A stretch of 7,825 bases of DNA from REEB426 sp964551975. GTDB taxonomy: Bacteria > Actinomycetota > Actinomycetes > S36-B12. Under the pieces are notes generated by a model. The model ran no database searches. It saw only the letters and a list, made by a program, of their open reading frames with translations, and was not told the DNA's origin. Positions 1-5,418 of the stretch are shown piece by piece (within the stretch, counting starts at the first letter, position 1; every line of letters starts with the position of its first letter). The stretch spans positions 1 to 7,825 of the forward strand of contig CAZKFI010000089.1 in NCBI GenBank assembly GCA_964551975.1. The letters run 5' to 3'. Made by a program: the position numbers and the translations under genes.

Positions 1-635
1 GGAATTGGGCCCTTCGGAATGGGCAGTGGTCCGGCGGTCTGGCTCACGGCTTCGAGGCGTCGACGGACCTGGGTGATCTCACCGCCGCGCAGATTCTTGG
101 GCAGCTTGCTCAGGGTTCGTTGGAGATTGCGAAGCGCGATCTGCCCGGGCTCGTCGCCGACCTGAATCTCGTAGATGGGCACCTCGGGAAGCCAGCGGGC
201 GGTCTTCTTTCGCTCATTCGCCAGCAGGTGGATAACCCGATTCGAGGGGCCCTCGGAGACGAGGACAACCCCGGGCTTTCCGACTACCCGGCTGACCATG
301 TCCTGGTTCCGGGAGATAGCCACCGCGGGTGTGCAGACCCAGCCACCGCGCAGGGATTGAACGACTGCCGCTGCCGCTCCCGGCTGACCCTCGATGCGTT
401 GGTACGCGGCGCGCATCGCGCGCCGACTGAACCAAAACATGCCTGCCAGAATTCCGAGCGGAATCGCCAGCAGGATCCCCGAGAGCAGATTGACGAATAT
501 CCAGGTCGGGACCAGACCGACCACGGCTCCAAGCAGGAAAAAACCAAGAACCTCCAGGGGAAGTGCCCGATAGACCTGCTGGGTCATGCGCCAGTTCTGC
601 GCGATGGTGGAAAGCGTGCTGCGGATCTTGCCCAT
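1..635 (-). CDS. DUF4191 family membrane protein (3' end beyond left edge)
   Basis: This is the N-terminal 211 residues of a protein that runs off the left edge; the frame is open from the ATG at 635 to base 1. The N-terminus is short and basic (MGKIRSTLSTIAQNWRMTQQ). Two hydrophobic stretches follow, at about residues 25-47 and 48-68, probably a transmembrane hairpin. The rest is a soluble domain with basic patches such as ERKKTARW (141-148), where the chain enters a PxVPIYEI-like segment. The layout and the position next to lipA match the actinobacterial DUF4191 family (M. tuberculosis Rv2219, about 250 aa), so only a short C-terminus should be missing. The function of the family is unknown to me. 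The gene starts 37 bp after the aldo/keto reductase stop and has its own TAGGCT box 6 nt before the ATG, so it is probably transcribed separately. The family assignment rests on pattern and synteny, not on a search. Confidence 0.85.
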   Translation of the reverse strand, partial: MGKIRSTLSTIAQNWRMTQQVYRALPLEVLGFFLLGAVVGLVPTWIFVNLLSGILLAIPLGILAGMFWFSRRAMRAAYQRIEGQPGAAAAVVQSLRGGWVCTPAVAISRNQDMVSRVVGKPGVVLVSEGPSNRVIHLLANERKKTARWLPEVPIYEIQVGDEPGQIALRNLQRTLSKLPKNLRGGEITQVRRRLEAVSQTAGPLPIPKGPI

Positions 636-641
636 GAGCAG

Positions 642-647
642 AGCCTA
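642..647 (-). promoter_or_regulatory. Predicted leaderless -10 box upstream of the DUF4191 gene
   Basis: On the minus strand the hexamer TAGGCT fits the actinobacterial -10 pattern TANNNT. Only 6 nt (CTGCTC) separate it from the ATG at 635. Transcription starting at the usual distance would begin at or next to the start codon, giving a leaderless mRNA. No Shine-Dalgarno sequence is visible before the ATG, which agrees with this. No good -35 box is visible; GTCACC lies 18 nt further upstream. The same hexamer stands at the same place before two other genes in the window. Confidence 0.5.
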
Positions 648-672
648 TTTCAGACCCGGTTCGAGGGTGACG

Positions 673-1566
673 TTACGGGGCGAGCCGGTTGATCTCGTCT
701 ACGGCTTGCTCGTCGAGACGAACGCGGGCAGCCTCGCAATTCTCTTCCAAGTGAGTCAAGGATCCCGTACCGGGGATGGGCAGCATCACCGGGGAGCGCT
801 GGAGGAGCCAGGCAAGGGCTACCTGGGCCGGCGAGCATCCGTGGCGCTCGGCGATCGCACCCAAAGGCCCTTCCGGGCTGACCAGTTCGCGGTTACCAAG
901 CGGGAACCAGGGGATGAATGCAATCCCGTGCTGCTCGCAGTAATCGAGAATCGCTTCACTTTGACGGTTGCCCGCGTGATACAGGTTCTGCACGCTCACC
1001 ACCGGCAGCACTCTGCGCGCACGATCCAACTCAGCGGTGTTGACTTCGGAAAGGCCTACGTGCCGGATGAGCCCTTCACGCACCATCTCAGCAATGACAC
1101 CGAATTGGTCGTCTTCGGGTACGCGCGCGTCGATCCGATGCAGCTGCCACAGGTCGATCCGATCCACCGCCAGACGACGCAGGGACATCTGCACGCACTG
1201 CCGTAGGTATTCCGGTCTTCCCACTGGTGCCCAGGCATCCGGCCCCTGGCGGGTGAGCCCGCCTTTGGTGGCGATGATGAGTGGGTGCCCATCCGCGGCA
1301 TACGGGTGCAGCGCCTCGCGGATCAGGTCTTCACTGACGCAGGGCCCGTATGAATCAGCCGTGTCGATGAAGTCCACTCCAAGCTCGCGAGAGTGCTTCA
1401 GGACGCTTATCGCCTGCGCTGGATCAGCTGGGTCCCCCCAGATGCCCGGCCCGGTGATTCGCATTGCACCAAAACCGAGGCGGCGCACGGTCATCGGATC
1501 ATCGGTCCAAGAACCCAGGGTGAAAGTGCCGGAATGAAGAACAGGCTGATCGTGAGTGGTTGCCAT
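673..1566 (-). CDS. Aldo/keto reductase, YdbC (PdxI)-like
   Basis: This is a complete soluble NAD(P)H-dependent oxidoreductase of 297 aa, a usual length for the family, with the TIM-barrel signature of aldo/keto reductases. Numbered from the ATG, the catalytic tetrad is D68 and Y73 in FIDTADSYG, K101 in IATKGG, and H143 in LWQLHRID. The C-terminal cofactor-binding part contains ALAWLLQRSP followed by IPGTGSLTHLEEN. The opening LGFGAMRITGPGIWG and the overall layout resemble the E. coli YdbC group, where a pyridoxal reductase role is known. The substrate here cannot be read from sequence, and other carbonyl substrates are possible. A GTG codon directly precedes the ATG and is an alternative start at 1569. 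The motif AGGAAAGG lies 5 nt before the ATG, or 2 nt before the GTG, which favours the ATG. The gene lies 88 bp behind the MOSC gene, across a tandem repeat, and is probably co-transcribed with it. Confidence 0.93.
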   Translation of the reverse strand: MATTHDQPVLHSGTFTLGSWTDDPMTVRRLGFGAMRITGPGIWGDPADPAQAISVLKHSRELGVDFIDTADSYGPCVSEDLIREALHPYAADGHPLIIATKGGLTRQGPDAWAPVGRPEYLRQCVQMSLRRLAVDRIDLWQLHRIDARVPEDDQFGVIAEMVREGLIRHVGLSEVNTAELDRARRVLPVVSVQNLYHAGNRQSEAILDYCEQHGIAFIPWFPLGNRELVSPEGPLGAIAERHGCSPAQVALAWLLQRSPVMLPIPGTGSLTHLEENCEAARVRLDEQAVDEINRLAP

Positions 1567-1571
1567 CACTG

Positions 1572-1579
1572 CCTTTCCT
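1572..1579 (-). promoter_or_regulatory. Ribosome binding site of the aldo/keto reductase
   Basis: AGGAAAGG on the minus strand lies 5 nt before the ATG at 1566 and 2 nt before the GTG at 1569. It favours the ATG as start. It also sets this gene apart from its two neighbours, which have no such site and carry a close TAGGCT box instead. Confidence 0.6.
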
Positions 1580-1580
1580 G

Positions 1581-1670
1581 TCTTGGGTGCATGGCTTGTC
1601 TTGGGTGCCTGGCTTGTCTTGGGTGCCCGGCTTGTCTTGGGTGCCTGGCTTGTGTCAAGTGCCTGGCTTG
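1581..1670. repeat. 18-bp tandem repeat (5 units) between the MOSC and aldo/keto reductase genes
   Basis: Five head-to-tail units of 18 bp are present. On the plus strand they are 1581-1598, 1599-1616, 1617-1634, 1635-1652 and 1653-1670. The consensus is tcttgggtgcctggcttg. Units 1-4 differ only at one or two central bases (gca/gcc/ccc variants), while unit 5 differs in its first part. Unit 5 contains the last codons and stop (TGA at 1655-1657) of the MOSC gene, so the array appears to be an expansion of that gene's 3' end. It fills nearly all of the 88-bp gap before the aldo/keto reductase. The unit length, a multiple of three, keeps the MOSC frame open through the repeats after the stop. 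Confidence 0.95.
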
Positions 1671-2194
1671 ATCTGGATGGACTGGCCGGCAGTGATGACC
1701 CCTGGATGCTCCACCCACCCTGTCACGCCGCGTAAGCCCATCGCTGCCTTGGGGAATGACTCTGCCCTTGTTCCGTACTGCTGCTCCACGAGTCCACCGG
1801 CGATCACGCAGGGCAAGTTCTCTCCGCCCACCATGACGACTGCTCCACCTTCAAAAATTAATCGCGTCATGGGCGGTAACTGGGTCAGATTCGGGATGCC
1901 GCTGGTGCAAATGTTGTCTGCGATGACTCCGGCCGCCAAGGTCGGGAGACCAAGGTTGACGGCAATGACCGCCAGTTCGGCCTCGTCGACTATCGATAGC
2001 TGGCGGTGGTTGCGAATAGTTGTGCCGCGCGGAAATACGGCCGCCTGGCGGGTGTTCGAACTCATCGTGAGGCCGTGGTGGCGATCACCGACGGCGCCAC
2101 CCCAATCAAGTTCAAGGGCTTTGGTGATCACTGGCACCGTGGAATCGTCAGGCCACACATGGACGGCGGTTACCTGCGCGGTGGGTTGGCTCAC
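1655..2194 (-). CDS. MOSC domain-containing protein
   Basis: This is a 179-aa protein that I read as a stand-alone MOSC (molybdenum cofactor sulfurase C-terminal) domain. Supporting features are the early glycine-rich segment GGAVGDRHHG (32-41), the stretch RGTTIRNHRQLSIVDEAELA (56-75), and GENLPC (124-129), where C129 matches the position of the conserved MOSC cysteine. MOSC proteins are thought to carry or transfer sulfur, or to act with the molybdenum cofactor; some reduce N-hydroxylated compounds. No other molybdenum cofactor gene is in view, so the role is open. The start is a GTG with no Shine-Dalgarno sequence. An in-frame TAG lies four codons upstream, so the frame cannot be extended. 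The predicted -10 box TAGGCT ends 6 nt before the GTG, suggesting a leaderless message. The 3' end lies in an 18-bp repeat array. Confidence 0.85.
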   Translation of the reverse strand: MSQPTAQVTAVHVWPDDSTVPVITKALELDWGGAVGDRHHGLTMSSNTRQAAVFPRGTTIRNHRQLSIVDEAELAVIAVNLGLPTLAAGVIADNICTSGIPNLTQLPPMTRLIFEGGAVVMVGGENLPCVIAGGLVEQQYGTRAESFPKAAMGLRGVTGWVEHPGVITAGQSIQIKPGT

Positions 2195-2420
2195 GCCGAA
2201 AGCCTAGTTCGGTGATGCGTCATGTCGTGACGGGTCGTGGAACGAAGCCACCATCCCCTCCAATGAGGAAATCGCCTGATGAGTAACTCCTGTAACACTC
2301 AGAGATGCCACATTCGTGCCGGGTTGGTGTCTCGCCACGTGCGGACCCCATGACTGCAGTCGGCCTCGTTATGAGCCTGGCCGCGTGAGCCGAGCCTGAG
2401 TCGGATCGTGCGGCAACCGA
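2195..2420. other. Intergenic region between lipA and the MOSC gene
   Basis: This is the only sizeable gap in the window, 226 bp. I see no RNA gene and no supported coding sequence in it. Its left end holds the predicted MOSC promoter. It also contains a short inverted repeat CGTCA-N5-TGACG (2218-2232) over the possible -35 region and a 10-bp palindrome GACTGCAGTC (2352-2361). A weak CGGCC/GGCCG stem (2361-2365 with 2379-2383) lies downstream of lipA and has no T-tract, so I do not call it a terminator. Confidence 0.6.
2201..2228 (-). promoter_or_regulatory. Predicted leaderless promoter of the MOSC gene
   Basis: The -10 candidate is TAGGCT (2201-2206), 6 nt before the GTG start. The -35 candidate is ACGACA (2223-2228), matching four of six positions of TTGACA, with a 16-nt spacer. 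This spacing would place the transcript start at the GTG itself. Lack of a Shine-Dalgarno sequence supports a leaderless message. The -35 assignment is weak. Confidence 0.5.
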
Positions 2421-3359
2421 CTACTGCTCCAGACGGCTCGCCATTGCCTGCTCGTAGAGACGACCGGCCCGATAACTTGAGCGGACTAGGGGCCCGCTCA
2501 AGACACCGGAGAATCCGAGATTCTTCGCCTGCTCGGCAAACACCTCAAACTGCTCGGGTGTGACCCATCGTTCAATCGGATGATGACGTGGGGAGGGGCG
2601 CAGGTACTGGGTGATTGTGATGAGTTCGCAGCCGGCGTCGTACAGGTCACGTAGCGCTTGGGTCACTTCGTCGTCGGTCTCACCCATTCCGAGGATGAGA
2701 TTGCTCTTGGTCACCAGACCAGCGGCACGCGCTGCAGTGATGACCTGCAAGCTGCGTTCGTAGGAGAACGCCGGGCGGATCTGCTTGAAGATGCGGGGCA
2801 CCGTCTCCAGATTGTGGGCCAGGACCTGTGGCTCGGAGGCAAATACCTCGTTGAGAAATTCAGGGCGACCGTTGAAATCAGGAATCAGTAACTCCACTTT
2901 GGTCTGCGGATTCAACTCGCGAATGGCCCGCACGGTCTCCGCATAAAGCCAGGCACCACCATCTGCAAGGTCGTCTCGCGCCACGCCGGTAACGGTTGCG
3001 TAAAGCAATCCCATGGTGCGTACTGACGCTGCCACGCGCTCCGGCTCTTCCCGATCAAGTGCGGCGGGCTTGCCGGTGTCGATCTGGCAAAAGTCGCAGC
3101 GTCGCGTGCATTGATCACCGCCAATGAGGAAGGTCGCCTCGCGGTCCTCCCAGCATTCGAAGATATTCGGGCAGCCAGCTTCCTGGCAGACAGTGTGCAA
3201 GCCTTGTTCAGCAACCAGCCCAGCAATCTGTGAATACTGCGGGCCCATACGCACGGTGGTGCGGATCCACGGAGGTTTGCGTTCGATTGGGGTAGCGGCA
3301 TTTCGCGCTTCAATGCGCAGCAGGCGTCTTCCCTGATTGTCAGTGGTGATCAGGTCCAT
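2421..3359 (-). CDS. lipA: Lipoyl synthase LipA
   Basis: LipA is a radical SAM enzyme that inserts two sulfur atoms into the protein-bound octanoyl group to make lipoyl groups on E2 and GcvH proteins. The protein is 312 aa, the normal family length. It has the auxiliary 4Fe-4S ligands C58, C63 and C69 (CQEAGC...FEC) and the radical SAM ligands C84, C88 and C91 (CTRRCDFC). QYLRPSPRHHPIERWV lies near the C-terminus, followed by the RSSY motif at 293-296, whose serine binds the auxiliary cluster in known structures. All diagnostic residues are present, so the enzyme should be active. The start is an ATG 4 bp after the lipB stop. The motif AGGGG (3367-3371), which overlaps the lipB end, lies 7 nt upstream as ribosome binding site. 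It is therefore co-transcribed and probably translationally coupled with lipB. Confidence 0.98.
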   Translation of the reverse strand: MDLITTDNQGRRLLRIEARNAATPIERKPPWIRTTVRMGPQYSQIAGLVAEQGLHTVCQEAGCPNIFECWEDREATFLIGGDQCTRRCDFCQIDTGKPAALDREEPERVAASVRTMGLLYATVTGVARDDLADGGAWLYAETVRAIRELNPQTKVELLIPDFNGRPEFLNEVFASEPQVLAHNLETVPRIFKQIRPAFSYERSLQVITAARAAGLVTKSNLILGMGETDDEVTQALRDLYDAGCELITITQYLRPSPRHHPIERWVTPEQFEVFAEQAKNLGFSGVLSGPLVRSSYRAGRLYEQAMASRLEQ

Positions 3360-3363
3360 CGCT

Positions 3364-4032
3364 TCACCCCTGACTTAACTCGGAAAGACGCGGAATCAAC
3401 TGGGCCGTGACATCGCCCACTGTGACGCGTACCCCGCTCTCCTTACTCAGGGAAGTGACCGTAGCGTCACTGATACCGCAGGGCACGATGCGATCGAACC
3501 AACCGAGGTCGCAGTCACAGTTCAGGGCGAATCCATGCATTGTCACGCCTTGGGCAACGCGCACGCCAATCGCAGCGACCTTGCGCGCCGGCCCGTGAGC
3601 ATCTGGTCCGACCCACACGCCACTGCGCCCTGGAACTCGGACACCAACCACGTCGAACTCCGCGCACACCTGGATCAGGAGCTGCTCCAATCTGCGCACG
3701 TAGGCAACAACATCCAGGGGCTCGGCCAACCGCAGAATCGGGTACCCGACAAGTTGCCCCGGGCCATGCCAGGTGATCTTGCCCCCGCGGTCGACATCCA
3801 CCACTGTTGCATCAGTCGGGAGAGGCCATGGGCGCTCGTGCGACTCAGTGCGCCGACCCGCCGTATAGACCGGTGCATGCTGCAGCAAGAGCACACGATC
3901 CGGAGCGCCAGCTACCACCTGAGCGTGTATGTCACGCTGTAGATCCCAGGCGATCTCATAATCAATTGGGTCAGGTCCAAGTTGATCGACGACCACGTCT
4001 GTCCCCACCAGGCGAGTCGCTGAATCGATCAC
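3364..4032 (-). CDS. lipB: Octanoyltransferase LipB
   Basis: LipB transfers octanoate from octanoyl-ACP to a lysine of lipoyl domains, the first step of lipoate biosynthesis in the cytoplasm. The protein is 222 aa, a usual length. It shows the family signature RGGKITWHGPGQLVGYPI (82-99), the catalytic lysine K151 in ARKVAAIGV, and the catalytic cysteine C185 in RIVPCGISD, matching the Lys/Cys dyad of the M. tuberculosis enzyme. The start is a GTG with no Shine-Dalgarno sequence. TAGGCT ends 7 nt upstream, so the lipBA unit probably has its own leaderless promoter in addition to any read-through from the FAD oxidoreductase gene 69 bp upstream. It is followed by lipA after 4 bp. I see no separate lipoate ligase gene in the window. 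Confidence 0.97.
   Translation of the reverse strand: MIDSATRLVGTDVVVDQLGPDPIDYEIAWDLQRDIHAQVVAGAPDRVLLLQHAPVYTAGRRTESHERPWPLPTDATVVDVDRGGKITWHGPGQLVGYPILRLAEPLDVVAYVRRLEQLLIQVCAEFDVVGVRVPGRSGVWVGPDAHGPARKVAAIGVRVAQGVTMHGFALNCDCDLGWFDRIVPCGISDATVTSLSKESGVRVTVGDVTAQLIPRLSELSQG
3367..3371 (-). promoter_or_regulatory. Ribosome binding site of lipA, next to the lipB stop
   Basis: AGGGG on the minus strand runs directly into the lipB TGA stop (3364-3366) and lies 7 nt before the lipA ATG. This placement supports translational coupling of LipB and LipA and fixes the lipA start. Confidence 0.65.
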
Positions 4033-4039
4033 GGGATCC

Positions 4040-4045
4040 AGCCTA
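4040..4045 (-). promoter_or_regulatory. Predicted leaderless -10 box upstream of lipB
   Basis: TAGGCT on the minus strand ends 7 nt before the lipB GTG. There is no Shine-Dalgarno sequence in between (GGATCCC). The distance is right for a transcript that starts at the GTG. A -35 box is unclear; GATACT lies at a 17-nt spacing and is a poor match. Confidence 0.5.
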
Positions 4046-4101
4046 CGAGCAGGGGTCCGAGAAGTATCGTCAGGGCGCTTATCGTGCTGTGCTACCAGTC
4101 G

Positions 4102-5418
4102 TTACCTGGCTTGGCTGCTTACGGCCAACTGGCGGAGCACAGCCTGTGCTGCACGACGGCCACTGACCATGGCACCTTGGATGCTCGCCGTATCGCGGTG
4201 GTCTCCGGCCACAAAGAGTCCATCCCCAAGTTCCACTGTCTGGCGCAGTGTCAAAGGTGGGGTCATCGCCGGGAGCGCATAGGGGATCGCGTAGTGACCA
4301 ACGAGTTGCCAGTCGCTCGTGTCGCAGCCGTAGAGCAGCGCTAGGTGAGTTCGTACTGCCTCTTCGTCTGCTGAAGATGACGCTAAGCCAAGGGTCGATG
4401 ACGAAATTAGGGCGGTACCTGCGGGTGCGTACTCAGGTACCGCATAGGTCAGCGGAACCGTTGTCACGACCGGCCCGCGTCGATCACCATCTACGGTCAA
4501 CACTGAACATCCGGGCTGACTCGGCCAGGTTCTTGTCGCGTGATACCAGGTTGTCGTTGGCCGACCAGTGGGGATCACCAGGCCCGGGAGCAGTTGTTGG
4601 GCGCCGGTTGGATCGGTGGCCACAATGACTGCTCGGGAAGTGAAGGTGCCATCGTCGGTTCGCGCCGAGGTGCCGGTGACCGAGAGAACTGGTGTGTGAG
4701 TTCGCACGACCCCTGGGGGGAGGCTGTCGCGCAGTTGTCCGGGAATTGCCTGCATTCCCTGGGCGGGCAGTGCCGGTGTGCCCTTGACGAACGAGCGAAG
4801 GACCAAATCAAGGAACCGGCGGGACGTGGCGAGTTCTGGCTCGAGGAAGACCCCGGTAAGGAAGGGACGCAGAACGCGATCAATAAGTGCCGAGTCCAGC
4901 CCCAGCGCTTGGAACTGCTCAAGTGTCGAACGGTCGGTTTCATTGACCATGCTCGCTACGGATCTACGTGCGCAACCCCAGGCGTAGTTTGCGAAACGGA
5001 GTTTGGAGAGCAAGCTGCCAGTCTGGGCGGGTAAGGCTCCCAGAGCCCATGTCGGTCGACTGCGTGGATCACCCAGTCGAGCAGCACGTGAAGCGCCCGA
5101 CACGGTCAGACCTGGTACCAACGCGCGAAGATCCAGGGCCTCGTGGTCCAGTACCCGAGCAGGTTCCGGATAGGCCGGGTTATACAACTGGAACCCTCGA
5201 TCTAGGCGGAAACCGTCCACGAGGTCTGTGCGAACTCGTCCACCTACGTCATCGCCGGACTCGAGAACGACGACATCTACGGAGTGGATGGCGAGGTGTC
5301 GCGCTGCCGCAAGGCCAGCAAGCCCGCCACCGACAATGATGACGTCGTATTCGTGGCGGGCCGCAGCAGGGTCAGGAACAGCAGATGACACCGCATTCAT
5401 TCGGCCACGAGCCTGCAC
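4102..5418 (-). CDS. FAD-dependent oxidoreductase, amine oxidase / phytoene-desaturase-like
   Basis: This is a flavoprotein of 438 aa of the flavin amine oxidase superfamily. The N-terminal dinucleotide-binding fold is clear: YDVIIVGGGLAGLAAARHL (24-42), an acidic residue E53 that should hold the FAD ribose, and the VGGRVRT motif (58-64). The closing FAD motif is GDHRDTASIQGAMVSG (405-420). The middle part, which would bind substrate, gives no clear family clue. Amine oxidases, protoporphyrinogen oxidases and carotenoid desaturases share this fold, so the substrate is unknown. No signal peptide or membrane span is evident. The chosen GTG start shares one base with the TAG stop of the TIGR01777 gene (TAGTG), which points to coupling with it. 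An ATG at 5400 (residue 7) is an equally reasonable start, and neither has a good Shine-Dalgarno sequence. The gene sits between the TIGR01777 gene and lipB, which are neighbours in M. tuberculosis. Confidence 0.9.
   Translation of the reverse strand: MQARGRMNAVSSAVPDPAAARHEYDVIIVGGGLAGLAAARHLAIHSVDVVVLESGDDVGGRVRTDLVDGFRLDRGFQLYNPAYPEPARVLDHEALDLRALVPGLTVSGASRAARLGDPRSRPTWALGALPAQTGSLLSKLRFANYAWGCARRSVASMVNETDRSTLEQFQALGLDSALIDRVLRPFLTGVFLEPELATSRRFLDLVLRSFVKGTPALPAQGMQAIPGQLRDSLPPGVVRTHTPVLSVTGTSARTDDGTFTSRAVIVATDPTGAQQLLPGLVIPTGRPTTTWYHATRTWPSQPGCSVLTVDGDRRGPVVTTVPLTYAVPEYAPAGTALISSSTLGLASSSADEEAVRTHLALLYGCDTSDWQLVGHYAIPYALPAMTPPLTLRQTVELGDGLFVAGDHRDTASIQGAMVSGRRAAQAVLRQLAVSSQAR

Noticed and set aside
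120..1206. Long plus-strand open frames (120-692 and 586-1206).
   Set aside because: They are antisense to the DUF4191 and aldo/keto reductase genes and have low-complexity, charged products without family features, as expected from GC-rich coding DNA.
1393..1671. Plus-strand open frame with a Cys-rich LACLGC-type repeat.
   Set aside because: It is the 18-bp DNA repeat read on the other strand and overlaps the aldo/keto reductase and MOSC genes; it has no ribosome binding site or known family. The repeat in protein follows from the DNA repeat alone.
1560..2207. Plus-strand open frame of 215 aa with GLSWVP repeats.
   Set aside because: It lies antisense over the whole MOSC gene and the repeat array. 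The MOSC frame shows family motifs; this one shows none.
2204..2254. A 16-codon open frame upstream of MOSC with GGAGGGG next to its ATG, a possible leader peptide.
   Set aside because: Its stop codon is part of the predicted -10 box. If transcription starts at the MOSC GTG, this frame is not in the message. The Shine-Dalgarno spacing is also too short.
2361..2383. CGGCC/GGCCG stem downstream of lipA as a terminator.
   Set aside because: Only five base pairs with a 13-nt loop and no T-tract on the minus strand; too weak to call.
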